64,000 bases of DNA, from the NCBI RefSeq assembly GCF_014621775.1, contig NZ_CP061204.1, forward strand, positions 3,120,501-3,184,500. Reading direction: 5' to 3'. Of this stretch, positions 44,374 through 55,210 are shown one piece after another. Both the position numbers and the translations under genes were made by a program. The stretch is from Stenotrophomonas sp. 169. Its GTDB lineage: Bacteria > Pseudomonadota > Gammaproteobacteria > Xanthomonadales > Xanthomonadaceae. The notes beneath the pieces are model-generated. The model was not told the origin of the DNA, did not search any database, and worked only from the letters and a program-made list of their open reading frames with translations. Within the stretch, counting starts at the first letter, position 1, and every line of letters begins with the position of its first letter.

Positions 44374-45543
44374 TCAGGCGGCGTTCTTGACAGCTTCAAC
44401 GACCTTCTTGGCGCCGTCGTTGATGTTGTCAGCCGGGATGATGGCCATGCCGCTGTCACGCAGCAGCTGCTTGCCTTCTTCCACGTTGGTGCCTTCCAGA
44501 CGCACCACGACCGGGACCTTGACGCCCACTTCCTTGACTGCCGCGATGATGCCCTCGGCGATCATGTCGCAGCGGACGATACCGCCGAAGATGTTGACGA
44601 AGATGCCTTCGACCTTATCCGAGGACAGGATCAGCTTGAACGCTTCGATGACGCGCTGCTTGTTCGCACCGCCGCCCACGTCCAGGAAGTTCGCCGGCTC
44701 GCCGCCGTTGAGCTTGATGACGTCCATGGTGGCCATGGCCAGGCCTGCGCCGTTGACCATGCAGCCGATGTTGCCGTCCATGGTGACGTAGTTGATGTCC
44801 AGCTCCGAAGCGGTCACTTCGGTTTCGTCTTCCTGCGTCTTGTCGCGCATGGCGACCAGAGCCTTCTGACGGAACGCGGCGTTGTCGTCGCTGTCGAACT
44901 TGCCGTCCAGCGCGTACAGGTTGCCGTCGTCCAGGATGGCCAGCGGGTTGATTTCAACCAGCGCCAGGTCCTTTTCGTTGAACAGCTTGTACAGATTCAC
45001 CATGATGCTGGCGAACTGGCCGGCCTGCTTGGCGGTGAGGCCGAGCTTGAAGCCGAAATCACGGCCGTGGTAACCCTGCACGCCCTCGACGAAGTCGACG
45101 TTGAGCGAATGGATCAGCTCCGGCGTTTCGGCAGCGACCTGCTCGATTTCCACGCCGCCTTCCGAAGAAGCGATGTAGGTGATGGTCTTGGTGCCACGGT
45201 CGACCAGCACCGAGAGGTACAGCTCCTTGACGATCTCACCGGCGGTGGTCACCAGCACCAGGTTGACCGGCAGCTCGACGCCTGCGGTCTGGTAGGTGGC
45301 CATCTTGGTGCCGAGCATCTTGGCCGCAGCGGCCTTCACGTCGTCGGTGGTCTTGCAGAACTTGACGCCGCCAGCCTTGCCTCGGCCGCCAGCGTGGATC
45401 TGCGCCTTGACCATCCAGGGGCCCTGGCCCAGCGAGGTCGCTGCTGCGACTGCTTCGTCCGGGGTAGCCGCGACCTTGCCGGCCGGGACGGGAATGCCGT
45501 ACTCGGCAAGCAGCTGTTTTGACTGGTATTCGTGGAAATTCAT
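44374..45543 (-). CDS. sucC: Succinyl-CoA synthetase beta subunit
   Basis: This 389-residue subunit carries the ATP-grasp nucleotide-binding domain. It begins [20 protein letters not shown], has [15 protein letters not shown] in the ATP-grasp fold, and ends with the CoA-ligase domain ([20 protein letters not shown]). It pairs with SucD. The gene is divergent from pilS across a 295-bp gap. The sucC-sucD/pilS-pilR neighbourhood is characteristic of Xanthomonadaceae. Confidence 0.97.
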   Translation of the reverse strand: MNFHEYQSKQLLAEYGIPVPAGKVAATPDEAVAAATSLGQGPWMVKAQIHAGGRGKAGGVKFCKTTDDVKAAAAKMLGTKMATYQTAGVELPVNLVLVTTAGEIVKELYLSVLVDRGTKTITYIASSEGGVEIEQVAAETPELIHSLNVDFVEGVQGYHGRDFGFKLGLTAKQAGQFASIMVNLYKLFNEKDLALVEINPLAILDDGNLYALDGKFDSDDNAAFRQKALVAMRDKTQEDETEVTASELDINYVTMDGNIGCMVNGAGLAMATMDVIKLNGGEPANFLDVGGGANKQRVIEAFKLILSSDKVEGIFVNIFGGIVRCDMIAEGIIAAVKEVGVKVPVVVRLEGTNVEEGKQLLRDSGMAIIPADNINDGAKKVVEAVKNAA

Positions 45544-45627
45544 GCGTCACCGTGGGAATAGGAACGACCGCGCGCATCTCCAAGGCTCCCTCGCAGGAGC
45601 ACCGGCACGAACAGCGGCGGGCCCGCT

Positions 45628-45656
45628 ATTGTGGCTGACCCCGGCGCGTGGCGCAA
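45628..45656 (-). promoter_or_regulatory. Possible sucC promoter
   Basis: The minus strand reads TTGCGC (45656-45651), a 17-bp spacer, then CACAAT (45633-45628), about 85 bp before the sucC start. The match to sigma-70 is modest (3/6 and 4/6) but the spacing is ideal. The rest of the sucC-pilS gap shows nothing else I can assign. Confidence 0.3.
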
Positions 45657-45838
45657 AGACGGCGACGCAAAATCCAGCATGCGGCCGTTTTCTGCTGGGA
45701 TTTCAGGCATTTGTGGTGCCCCTCCGCGGCGTGCCCGTGGACCCGTCCAGGGCCTGCGCGCACGCTGACCAGCCCGAACGGCGCGGAGGAACGACAACCG
45801 TGCCTATACTGCGCGGCAGCCAGAAGGGGAGTTTTGGC

Positions 45839-47449
45839 GTGGCACCCACCGCCTCATTGATCGACCGCATCGAGTCCATCCCTCGGCGCGAACTGTATTT
45901 CTTCGCCCTGTATCGCCTGCTGATCGCCACCGCGATCGCCGGCCTGATGTTCAGCCCGATGGCCGGGCTGCTGGGCGAGGCGCACCACCCGACGCTGGCC
46001 GCTTACGTGTCCGGCGGCTACTGGCTGCTGTCCGTGCTGATGCTGCTGCTCGGCCGCAGCGAGCGCTGGCTGCGGCCCATCGTGCTCGCCGGCGTGACCC
46101 TGGACATCCTCGCCGCCTCGTTGTTGGCCCATGCCTTGCCGGGTGCCAGCGCCGGCATATCGATGTCGCTGCTGTTCAATATCGCTGCCGCCGCCACCAT
46201 GCTGCCGTTGTCGCTCGGGCTTTCCCTGGCGTTGGGTGCGAGCGTGGCCACCGTGGCCGAATACCTGTGGAAGCTGCTGGAGGGCGGTGCCCCCACCCGC
46301 ACGCTGGCCGAGCTGGCCATGTTCACGACCAGCTACCTGGCGCTGGCCTTCATCAGCTCGGAGGTCGCCCACCGTGCACGGCGCAACCAACAGCTGGCCA
46401 ACCAGCGCGGTGACGAGGTCGCCGACCTGTTCCAGATCAACGAGCTGATCATCCGCCGCATGCGCACCGGCGTACTGGTGGTGGACGGGCAGAACCGCAT
46501 CACGCTGGCCAATGAGGCAGCGTCGACCCTGCTGGGCGACAGCGGGGGTGACGGTGGCCGAGCGGGCTTGGGCAGTGCGGCGCCGGAGCTGTCACGCCGC
46601 TTGCAGCGCTGGCGCAATGGCTGGAACCAGGAAGAGGCGCCGCTGCAGCTGTCACCGGACCAGCCGGAGGTACAGCCGCGCTTCGCCCGCCTGCGCAGCG
46701 GCAGCGACCTGACCCTGATCTTCCTGGACGACACCAGCGTGGTATCGCGGCGGGCCGAATCCCTCACGCTTTCTGCGATGGGGCGCTTCTCGGCCAGCCT
46801 TGCCCATGAAATCCGCAACCCACTGGCGGCCATCAACTACGCCGTGCAGCTGCTGGAAGAAGAAGACGGCAACTTCAGCGAAAGCGACCGCCGGCTGCTG
46901 CAGATCATCCACCAGCAGTGCCAGCGCACCAATGGCATCGTGGAGAGCGTGCTGGGACTGGCCCGCCGCGAACGCGCCAATCCGGAGAACGTGGACCTGG
47001 CTGCCTTCGTGCGCCGCTTCGTACTGGAGTACAAGCAGGGCCTGTCGCTGGAAACCGACAGCGTGGAATCGATCATTTCCGACACCTCCGTTGCGGCCCA
47101 GGTGGACCCGCGCCACCTGCACCAGATCCTGACCGCCCTGGTCCACAATGCGCTGAAGTACGGCCGGATCGGCGAGCAGCCCGCCCGTATCCGGCTACGC
47201 GTGGCGCGCCAGGAAAGCGGCCCGGTGGTGGATGTGATGGACCGCGGCCCCGGCATTCCCGATGCGGTGGCGGCGCAGCTGTTCAACCCGTTCTTCACCA
47301 CGTCCGAGCATGGCACCGGCCTAGGCCTGTACATCGCGCGCGAGCTCTGCCGCGCCAACCAGGCGCGCCTGGAGTACGTCCCGGTGCCTGCGGGCGGGGC
47401 CTGCTTCCGGGTGATCCTGCCCGCGCCGCACGCATTGGTCAGGCCATGA
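45839..47449 (+). CDS. pilS: PilS sensor histidine kinase
   Basis: This 536-residue inner-membrane kinase partners PilR to control pilin expression. About six transmembrane helices occupy residues 20-185, matching the six-helix PilS sensor module. A PAS-like linker follows (DGQNRITLANEAASTLLG). The HisKA box is RFSASLAHEIRNPLAAINYA with the phosphorylated His. The ATPase domain has HNALKYGR (N box), DRGPGIPDAVAAQLFNPFFTT and GTGLGLYIARELC. The GTG at 45839 follows AAGGGGAG and opens MAPTASLIDRIESIPRREL; longer in-frame readings run back through the divergent sucC gene. It is 60 bp ahead of pilR. Confidence 0.93.
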   Translation: MAPTASLIDRIESIPRRELYFFALYRLLIATAIAGLMFSPMAGLLGEAHHPTLAAYVSGGYWLLSVLMLLLGRSERWLRPIVLAGVTLDILAASLLAHALPGASAGISMSLLFNIAAAATMLPLSLGLSLALGASVATVAEYLWKLLEGGAPTRTLAELAMFTTSYLALAFISSEVAHRARRNQQLANQRGDEVADLFQINELIIRRMRTGVLVVDGQNRITLANEAASTLLGDSGGDGGRAGLGSAAPELSRRLQRWRNGWNQEEAPLQLSPDQPEVQPRFARLRSGSDLTLIFLDDTSVVSRRAESLTLSAMGRFSASLAHEIRNPLAAINYAVQLLEEEDGNFSESDRRLLQIIHQQCQRTNGIVESVLGLARRERANPENVDLAAFVRRFVLEYKQGLSLETDSVESIISDTSVAAQVDPRHLHQILTALVHNALKYGRIGEQPARIRLRVARQESGPVVDVMDRGPGIPDAVAAQLFNPFFTTSEHGTGLGLYIARELCRANQARLEYVPVPAGGACFRVILPAPHALVRP

Positions 47450-47509
47450 TCGCGCCGCACACGCGTCAATGATTTGTCGCTACCGTCCCCCTCGGCTATC
47501 TTTCTCCAC

Positions 47510-48889
47510 ATGAACGAAACCCGTAGCGCACTTGTCGTCGATGACGAACGCGACATCCGTGAACTGCTGGTGTTGACGCTGGGCCGCATGGGCCTGCGCA
47601 TCAACACCGCGGCCAACCTGGCAGAGGCCCGCGAGTTGCTGGCCAGCAATCCGTATGACCTGTGCATCACCGACATGCGCTTGCCCGACGGCAATGGGAT
47701 TGAGCTGGTGACCGAGATCGCACAGCATTACCCGCGCACGCCGGTGGCGATGATCACCGCGTTCGGCAGCATGGACCTGGCCGTGGAAGCGCTGAAGGCC
47801 GGTGCTTTCGATTTCGTCAGCAAACCCGTCGACATTTCCGTGCTGCGCGGGCTGGTCAAGCATGCGCTGGAACTCAACAACGCCGAACGCCCACGCGCGG
47901 TGACCCCGGGCGAGCAGAGCAGCCGCCTGCTCGGTCGTTCGCAGCCGATGGAGACCCTGCGCGCTACGCTGGGCAAAGTGGCCCGCAGCCAGGCACCGGT
48001 GTACATCCTCGGTGAATCCGGCGTCGGCAAAGAGCTCGTCGCGCGCACCATCCACGAACAAGGCGCGCGCGCCGCAGGACCGTTCATTCCGGTGAACTGC
48101 GGCGCCATTCCATCGGAGCTGATGGAAAGCGAGTTCTTCGGCCACAAGAAAGGCAGTTTCACCGGCGCGCATGCCGACAAGCCGGGGCTGTTCCAGGCTG
48201 CGCACGGCGGCACGCTGTTCCTCGACGAAGTGGCCGAGCTGCCGCTGCAGATGCAGGTCAAGCTGCTGCGCGCGATCCAGGAAAAGTCGGTGCGCCCTGT
48301 CGGCGCATCGGCGGAAATCCCGGTCGACGTGCGCATCCTGTCGGCCACCCATAAAGACCTGGCCCACCTGGTCGATGAAGGCCGCTTCCGCCACGATCTG
48401 TATTACCGCATCAACGTGATCGAGCTGCGCGTGCCGCCGCTGCGCGAGCGCCACGAAGACCTGACCGAGCTGGCTGCCTCGATCCTGGCTCGGCTGGCGC
48501 GTAATCACGGCTGCGCCATTCCCCTGCTTGCGCCATCCGCTCTGGATGCCTTGGCGCATTACAGCTTTCCCGGCAATGTGCGTGAGCTGGAAAACATCCT
48601 GGAACGTGCGCTGGCGCTCGCCGAGAGCGACAGCATCGGTGCCGCTGACCTGCGCCTGCCCCAGGCGGCCACGCGCGCGCCCGGTGCCGCTGCCGGGCCG
48701 GTGGTGGAGGCGGTGGTCGACCTGCCGGCCGGCAACGCGGCCCTGCCCTCCTACATCGAACAGATGGAACGCACCGCCATCCAGCGCGCACTGGAGGAGA
48801 ACCGCTGGAACAAGACGCGCACCGCCGCCCAGCTGGGCATCACCTTCCGTGCGCTGCGCTACAAGCTGAAAAAGCTCGGCATGGAATGA
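47510..48889 (+). CDS. pilR: PilR sigma-54-dependent response regulator
   Basis: This 459-residue NtrC-family activator, when phosphorylated by PilS, works with RpoN to drive pilA. The receiver domain (1-120) has the DDE acid pocket, the phosphoacceptor Asp in CITDMRLPDG, and the conserved Lys in FVSKPVD. The AAA+ domain (135-365) has Walker A GESGVGKE, the sigma-54-contact GAFTGA loop as GSFTGAHADKPG, and Walker B GGTLFLDEVAELP. The C-terminal Fis-type helix-turn-helix is NRWNKTRTAAQLGITFRALRYKLKKLG. The ATG at 47510 begins the receiver domain. No pilin or pilus assembly gene follows; the next gene is a convergent flavoprotein. Confidence 0.95.
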   Translation: MNETRSALVVDDERDIRELLVLTLGRMGLRINTAANLAEARELLASNPYDLCITDMRLPDGNGIELVTEIAQHYPRTPVAMITAFGSMDLAVEALKAGAFDFVSKPVDISVLRGLVKHALELNNAERPRAVTPGEQSSRLLGRSQPMETLRATLGKVARSQAPVYILGESGVGKELVARTIHEQGARAAGPFIPVNCGAIPSELMESEFFGHKKGSFTGAHADKPGLFQAAHGGTLFLDEVAELPLQMQVKLLRAIQEKSVRPVGASAEIPVDVRILSATHKDLAHLVDEGRFRHDLYYRINVIELRVPPLRERHEDLTELAASILARLARNHGCAIPLLAPSALDALAHYSFPGNVRELENILERALALAESDSIGAADLRLPQAATRAPGAAAGPVVEAVVDLPAGNAALPSYIEQMERTAIQRALEENRWNKTRTAAQLGITFRALRYKLKKLGME

Positions 48890-48941
48890 GGGCAGTGACG
48901 ACTGCGGGTCGTCCGTGTTCCGGGATGACGGCCAGCGTTCG

Positions 48942-50569
48942 TCACTGCCCGGGGTGTGTCAGAGGAATGGAAAGGGCGTGGCGGAAGATGTTGGTCGGGT
49001 CGACCTTCGCCTTGAGCGCGATAAGCTTCTCGATCAGTTCGGTATTCCACCCGTAATAGAGGTTCAGCCAGTCCTCGTCCTCCTGCCCAGCGTCGTCATA
49101 CCGCATGTCGATGTCGGGGTAGTTGATGTAACAGCCATCAAACGCGGGGCGGGATGGTTTTCCCTGATGGACCGCAGCGTAGATCGTCCGCATCCATCCA
49201 AGGTGCGCCGCATCATCAGCGCAGTCCGCCCAATAAGACTGGAACTGGGTTTTCAGCAGCGATGCGCGTTGCGCAACAGCCGTCGCGCCGATGCCGTTGC
49301 GGTTGATCGCTCCCCCGTAGGAATCGATCTGCACCAGCGTCTGCCGGAAGCGACGTTCGCTCGTCGCGGTCGTCAGATGCGTCCACAGCGCATCGCACAT
49401 CGCGGGCGAGAACTGCGCGTTCTGGTACACCGATTTGTACTTGCCACGGTGGTTGGCGCCCGAACCATTCACGGTCTGGGTCAGGTAGATCCAATCCATG
49501 GCATCGTCGGCCTCCAGTTGCATCACGTCGCGGTGATGCGGGCCGCTCCGCGCCAAAGGCGGGATGTTCGGCATGATGAATTCCGCGCACCGCGTTGCCG
49601 GGATGCCCGCTGCCGCGTTCATCGTGCTGATGAAGTCCAGCAGTGGGGCATCATTCTCCCCGCCCACGTCCCCCTGCGGGCCGGTGAACTGGATGCCCAG
49701 CACGACGTTGTCCGAGGCGTCGATGTGGTTGAGTTTCAGCACCGTGAACAACCCGCCGTTGCCACGCCCTCGGATGGGGTTCGTCGCATCCGCATCATGC
49801 GCTTCGAACCACGTCCAGTACGCCTGCAGGAAGCCAGTGAAGCGCCCCTTCAACGACGACCATGGATAGACCAAGGGCAACCAGTACGCCTTGCGGGGAG
49901 CCTTCGGCAGGTCGTCGAAGTAGTACGCGATGATGATGCCGAAGTTGCCGCCGCCGGCACCGCAGCAGGCAGTGAAAAGAGCGCGCTGAATGTCAGACCG
50001 ACTGTCTGCACGCACGTGCAAAGGCACCAGCGCTGTGCCCTGCGTGTTCGGCACGAGCACATCCACCCCTGTCACCCAATCCACGGTCAGCCCGTGCAGG
50101 CGTGACAACATGCCATAGCCACCGCCACTGATATGCCCCCCACGCCAACGGAATAACACGAGCCGCCCGGGAGGGTCCGCCCTGCCTGCTTGAACAGCGA
50201 AACGTAGCCGTCCCAGTTCTGGTTGCCGGTAAGGATCTTGAAGCGGTAACGGTCCGCACCCTCGTTCCAGGGGGAGGTGACCTGTTGCTCCTCGTCGTAC
50301 TGCATCCCCTTCATTTCACCCAGGTCGATGATGGACAGGGACTCGCCTGCCAGCTTGTTCGCCACCAGGCCTTCATAGCAATGCCCGCCGCTGCGCACGG
50401 TGATGCGATGCCCTGCCGCGAGCGCGGCGTTGGCTGCTGCGAGTACCTCCTCCGGCGTGGTGCATATGCGGATATCGTCTGCCCCCTCCGCCAGGCTTGG
50501 TGGCCATCGAAGATTGAACCCCTTCTGCAAGGCTTCGTGGCGGGCATCGAGGCGGGTGATGACGTTCAT
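48942..50569 (-). pseudogene. FAD-linked oxidase (berberine-bridge type) with frameshift at a C6 run
   Basis: Together the two frames encode one intact-looking flavoprotein of about 540 residues. The first frame (50569 to 50087) has the FAD-binding PCMH domain with RSGGHCYEG, whose His is the usual histidyl-FAD site, and LPGGSCYSVGVGG, whose Cys is the candidate second flavin link. The second frame (from about 50150 to 48942) resumes with HISGGGYGMLSRLHGLTVDW and runs through to the BBE domain (EDWLNLYYGWNTELIEKL, DPTNIFRHALSIPL). The join falls in a run of six C (50136-50141); one base is missing for continuity. The start at 50567-50569 follows AAGGAG. The cause may be a real mutation, phase variation or a sequencing error. 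Such enzymes oxidise alcohols, sugars or secondary metabolites; the substrate is unknown. Confidence 0.85.
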
Positions 50570-50593
50570 CTCTGCGACTCCTTCGTAACCGCC

Positions 50594-50806
50594 TCACCAA
50601 CGTGGCTCGGCTGGCTCGAAGATGATCCCCATGAACGTCCGCGTCGATGCGGTAGAGACACCCGCGTGCAGCGCACTGCAGACGCTTGACGGATTGTCTA
50701 GCGTGGTCGCCGACAGAGGCGTGCCCAAGAGGCGTTCCATCAGGCCCGACCAGCGCGCCGGAGGCGGGGATGCCCTCCTGTGTGCAAAGGCTACGCGTTG
50801 ATTCAT
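50594..50806 (-). CDS. Possible small hypothetical protein upstream of FAD oxidase
   Basis: A 70-codon frame ends 24 bp before the FAD oxidase gene. It has no recognisable domain or clear ribosome-binding site, and its composition (Arg/Pro/Ser rich) is not persuasive. It is listed because its position fits a leader or partner gene. The rest of the 391-bp gap (50570-50960) shows only a degenerate repeat tail near 50900 resembling the SMAG arrays. Confidence 0.2.
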   Translation of the reverse strand: MNQRVAFAHRRASPPPARWSGLMERLLGTPLSATTLDNPSSVCSALHAGVSTASTRTFMGIIFEPAEPRW

Positions 50807-50960
50807 CCGACAACGATCGCGCCATGACGCACCCTCTTCGACGGGCTTCCTCGCGCCCGCTGCGACACGCTGCGGTCACACCGCACCCGGCAACGCGCGC
50901 CACGCTCGGCGAGCGCAGCGGCCGTCGACGACAGTCCAGCGGCAAGCGGCCGTCGGTGCC

Positions 50961-51425
50961 TTACTCGTCGCGATACTGCCCGTCGGTCACCTGCTCGAGC
51001 CACGTTACAGGACTGCCATCGAGCGACTCTGCGATGGCGATGTGGCTCATCGCTGCATCAGCGCGAGCGCCATGCCAGTGCTTCACGCCCGGCGGGATCC
51101 ACACCGTGTCGCCCGGTCGCAGGGGTTGCCGGGGCTTGCCCCACTCCTGCACCCAACCCGTACCGGTGGTGACGATCAGCGTCTGCCCCAGCGGATGGGT
51201 ATGCCAGGCCGTACGCGCACCGGGCTCGAAGGTCACCGTCGCCCCGCCAACGCGCGCAGGCTCGGTGCCTTGGAACGGCGCATCGATCCGAACGGTGCCC
51301 GTGAAGTAGTCTGCGGGGCCGGCTGCAGATGCCTTGCTGCCGGCGGGGTTGACCGCGATGGAAGCGCCTTCCGGCGTGCCAGCGGTCGTGGCCATGGCCA
51401 TCGCAGCGGTCAGTAACAGGGACAT
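50961..51425 (-). CDS. Secreted cupin-domain protein
   Basis: This 154-residue protein has an apparent signal peptide ([17 protein letters not shown]) and a single conserved beta-barrel cupin domain (about 45-140). Cupin motif 1 is [20 protein letters not shown] with two His metal ligands. Motif 2 is [17 protein letters not shown] with a third. Such small cupins are often found with quinone- or carbonyl-stress genes, and their chemistry is mostly unknown. The ATG at 51423-51425 follows AAGGA; the 19-residue upstream extension has no ribosome-binding site. It is divergent from a LysR gene 138 bp away, its likely regulator. Confidence 0.87.
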   Translation of the reverse strand: MSLLLTAAMAMATTAGTPEGASIAVNPAGSKASAAGPADYFTGTVRIDAPFQGTEPARVGGATVTFEPGARTAWHTHPLGQTLIVTTGTGWVQEWGKPRQPLRPGDTVWIPPGVKHWHGARADAAMSHIAIAESLDGSPVTWLEQVTDGQYRDE

Positions 51426-51563
51426 CGTGTATTCCTTGGCAACGGTTGGAAACGCCAGCCTACGCCTCGCTGGGGCCGCCATTGCAGCAGCCTGAGCGGA
51501 TGCATCCAGAAACGCCGCTCATCAATCATTGCCCACCGTGACCCAGCGCGCGATGATGCGCGC

Positions 51564-52457
51564 ATGCCGCGCGAGAATCTCAACGATCTGCAAGCGTTCG
51601 TCCATGTTGCCCGGGAGGGCAGCTTCACCCGCGCCGCTGCCCAGCTGGGCGTATCGCAGTCCGCGCTCAGCCATACGCTGCGTGCGCTGGAACAGCGACT
51701 CGGCGTGCGCCTGCTGACCCGCACGACGCGCAGCGTGTCGACCACCGAAGCCGGGCAACGGCTGCTGGACACCCTGTCGCCGCGGCTGGCGGAAATCGAA
51801 GAAGAGCTGACCGCGCTGGCCGAATACCGCGACCGACCCGCGGGGACCATCCGCATCAGTGCCGCCGGCCATGCCGCCGAGCACGTGGTATGGCCGCGAC
51901 TGCAGCGCGTACTGCTCGACTATCCGGATCTGAAGGTGGAACTGACCGTGGATTACGGGCTGAGCGATATCGTCGCCCAGCGGCATGACATCGGCATCCG
52001 GCTGGGTGACCAGGTGGCCAAGGACATGATCGCCGTGCCGATCAGCCCACCGCTGCGCATGTGCGTGGTCGGCACGCCGGCGTACTTCCGTCACCATGTC
52101 ATCCCGATGCATCCGCAGGACCTCGCCGCGCACAGTTGCATCAACCTGCGCCTGCCCACGCATGGCGGCCTGATGCCATGGGAGTTCGAGCGCGATGGCG
52201 AAGAAATCAACGTCCGCGTAAGCGGCCAGTGGACGTTCAACAACAGCGCACTGATGTTGCGGGCCGCGCTGGCGGACGGGGGCCTGGCCTGGCTGCCCTG
52301 TGACCTCGCACGAGTCGCAGTCGACAGCGGCCAGCTGCTGTCGGTGCTGGAAGACTGGTGCCCGGATTTCGATGGGTACTACGCCTACTATCCCTCGCGT
52401 CGCCAGGCCTCGGTGGCCCTGCGCATCGTCCTCGATGCACTGCGCGAAGCCCGCTAG
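51564..52457 (+). CDS. LysR-family transcriptional regulator
   Basis: This 297-residue regulator has its helix-turn-helix at 5-65 (GSFTRAAAQLGVSQSALSHTLRALEQRLGVRLL) and an effector-binding domain at 90-295 of the CrgA/YafC-like type (GTIRISAAGHAAEHVVWPRL). Divergence from the cupin gene and the nearby aldo/keto reductase gene suggests control of one or both, as is common for this subgroup. Its inducer is unknown. Confidence 0.92.
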   Translation: MPRENLNDLQAFVHVAREGSFTRAAAQLGVSQSALSHTLRALEQRLGVRLLTRTTRSVSTTEAGQRLLDTLSPRLAEIEEELTALAEYRDRPAGTIRISAAGHAAEHVVWPRLQRVLLDYPDLKVELTVDYGLSDIVAQRHDIGIRLGDQVAKDMIAVPISPPLRMCVVGTPAYFRHHVIPMHPQDLAAHSCINLRLPTHGGLMPWEFERDGEEINVRVSGQWTFNNSALMLRAALADGGLAWLPCDLARVAVDSGQLLSVLEDWCPDFDGYYAYYPSRRQASVALRIVLDALREAR

Positions 52458-52523
52458 CGCCGCGCCCTGCGCTGCGAGCGCAAAGCGCGGCTTGTAGCAG
52501 ACATCACCCTGCCGGACCCGATG

Positions 52524-53683
<1,160 letters not shown>

Positions 53684-53690
53684 TTACCGC

Positions 53691-53794
53691 CTTGCTTCGC
53701 TGCCTTGCTTCGCTGCCTTGCTTCGCTGCCTTGCTTCGCTGCCTTGCTTCGCTGCCTTGCTTCGCTGCCTTGCTTCGCTGCTTTGCTTCGCTGC
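53691..53794. repeat. 13-bp minisatellite, eight tandem copies
   Basis: Seven perfect copies and one C-to-T variant of CTTGCTTCGCTGC run head to tail from 53691 to 53794, followed by a T6 run. The unit is not a multiple of three, and all six frames across it are low-complexity, so it is not convincingly coding. It lies in the 447-bp gap between the aldo/keto reductase gene and pilU. Confidence 0.95.
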
Positions 53795-53823
53795 TGTTTT
53801 TTACCGCTGTGTTGTATCGCTTG

Positions 53824-53953
53824 GTAGAGCCGACTTCAGTCGGCTGCTTCACCGACAGCCGACTGAAGTCGGCTCTACCAAGGCGGGCGGAACAGCCGAC
53901 TGAAGTCGGCTCTACCAGGGCAGGTGGAGCAGCCGACTGAAGTCGGCTCTACC
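53824..53953. repeat. Cluster of four SMAG elements
   Basis: One forward copy (53824-53845) and three reverse copies (53857-53879, 53894-53916, 53931-53953) of GTAGAGCCGACTTCAGTCGGCT. The forward/reverse pair can form a long cruciform. The last copy ends 22 bp before the pilU stop. Confidence 0.92.
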
Positions 53954-53974
53954 AGGACGGGCGTGCCGTCGTGG

Positions 53975-55120
53975 TCAGCGGACTTCGGAAATCTCCACAC
54001 CGTCCAGGCCCTGCGACAGTGTGCGGGCATCGCCGCCCTGGCTCAGCTTGATGCGCAGGCGCACTTCGTTCTGCGAATCGGCATACCGCAGCGCGTCCTC
54101 GTAGCTGATCTCGCCCGCCTGGTACAGCTCGAACAAGCTCTGGTCGAAGGTCTTCATGCCCAGCTGGGTGGACTCCTTCATGACTTCCTTGAGCTTGTGG
54201 ATCTCGCCTTCGCGGATGTAATCCTGCACCAGCGGCGTACCGAGCATGATCTCCATGGCGACCTTGCGCGAGCGTCCGTCCGGCGAGGGAATCAGCTGCT
54301 GCGCGACCACGCCCTTGATGTTCAGCGACAGATCCATCAGCAGCTGGTTGCGGCGATCTTCGGGGAAGAAGTTGATGATGCGGTCCATCGCCTGGTTGGC
54401 GTTGTTCGCATGCAGCGTGCACAGCACCAGATGACCGGTCTCAGCGAAGGCAATCGCATGGTCCATGCCTTCGCGGGTACGCACCTCGCCGATCATGATC
54501 ACGTCCGGTGCCTGGCGCAGGGTGTTCTTCAGCGCCGCTTCCCAGCTGTCCGTATCGATGCCGACCTCGCGCTGGGTGATGATGCAGCCTTCGTGGCGGT
54601 GCACGAACTCGATCGGATCCTCGATGGTGATGATATGGCCGGTCGAGTTGTGGTTGCGGTAGCCGATCATCGCCGCCAACGAGGTCGACTTGCCGGTACC
54701 GGTCGCACCGACGAACAGGATGATGCCGCGCTTGGTCATCGCCAGCGTCTTGATGATCGGCGGCAGCGCCAGCTCATCCACGGTGGGGATGCGCGTTTCA
54801 ATCCGGCGCAGCACCATGCCGACCTGGTTGCGCTGGTAGAAGCAACTGACACGGAAGCGGCCGACACCGGACAGGCCGATGGCGAAATTACATTCGTGCG
54901 TCTTCTCGAACTCTTCGCGCTGCGCCGGCGTCATCACGTTCAACACCAGATCGCGGCTCTGCTGCGGCGTCAGCGGGGTCTGGGTGATCGGCGAGATCTT
55001 GCCGTTGACCTTGATCGCCGGCGGCATGCCGGCCGTGATGAACAGGTCCGAGGCGCGCTGGTGCGCCATCAGCTTGAGGAAGGAAGTGAAATCGATGGTA
55101 TTGGTGGCGGCACTGTTCAC
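53975..55120 (-). CDS. pilU: PilU type IV pilus retraction ATPase
   Basis: This 381-residue hexameric secretion-type ATPase supports PilT in pilus retraction. It has the Walker A GATGTGKST, the Asp box/Walker B around APDVIMIGEVRTREGMDHA, and the His box TLHANNANQAMDRI. Ordered segments FLKLMAHQRASDLFITAGMP and a longer C-terminal tail than PilT identify it as PilU. It lies 90 bp downstream of pilT in the usual pilTU order. It acts at the cytoplasmic face of the pilus base. Confidence 0.95.
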   Translation of the reverse strand: MNSAATNTIDFTSFLKLMAHQRASDLFITAGMPPAIKVNGKISPITQTPLTPQQSRDLVLNVMTPAQREEFEKTHECNFAIGLSGVGRFRVSCFYQRNQVGMVLRRIETRIPTVDELALPPIIKTLAMTKRGIILFVGATGTGKSTSLAAMIGYRNHNSTGHIITIEDPIEFVHRHEGCIITQREVGIDTDSWEAALKNTLRQAPDVIMIGEVRTREGMDHAIAFAETGHLVLCTLHANNANQAMDRIINFFPEDRRNQLLMDLSLNIKGVVAQQLIPSPDGRSRKVAMEIMLGTPLVQDYIREGEIHKLKEVMKESTQLGMKTFDQSLFELYQAGEISYEDALRYADSQNEVRLRIKLSQGGDARTLSQGLDGVEISEVR

Positions 55121-55210
55121 GGCGGACTCCAGATGGCGGGGCGGTAGGCGCGATGCATCGGCGTGCGACGCGCGCCGGTTGGACGCGCCCCGCCCTGCCG
55201 TTGCCGCGCC

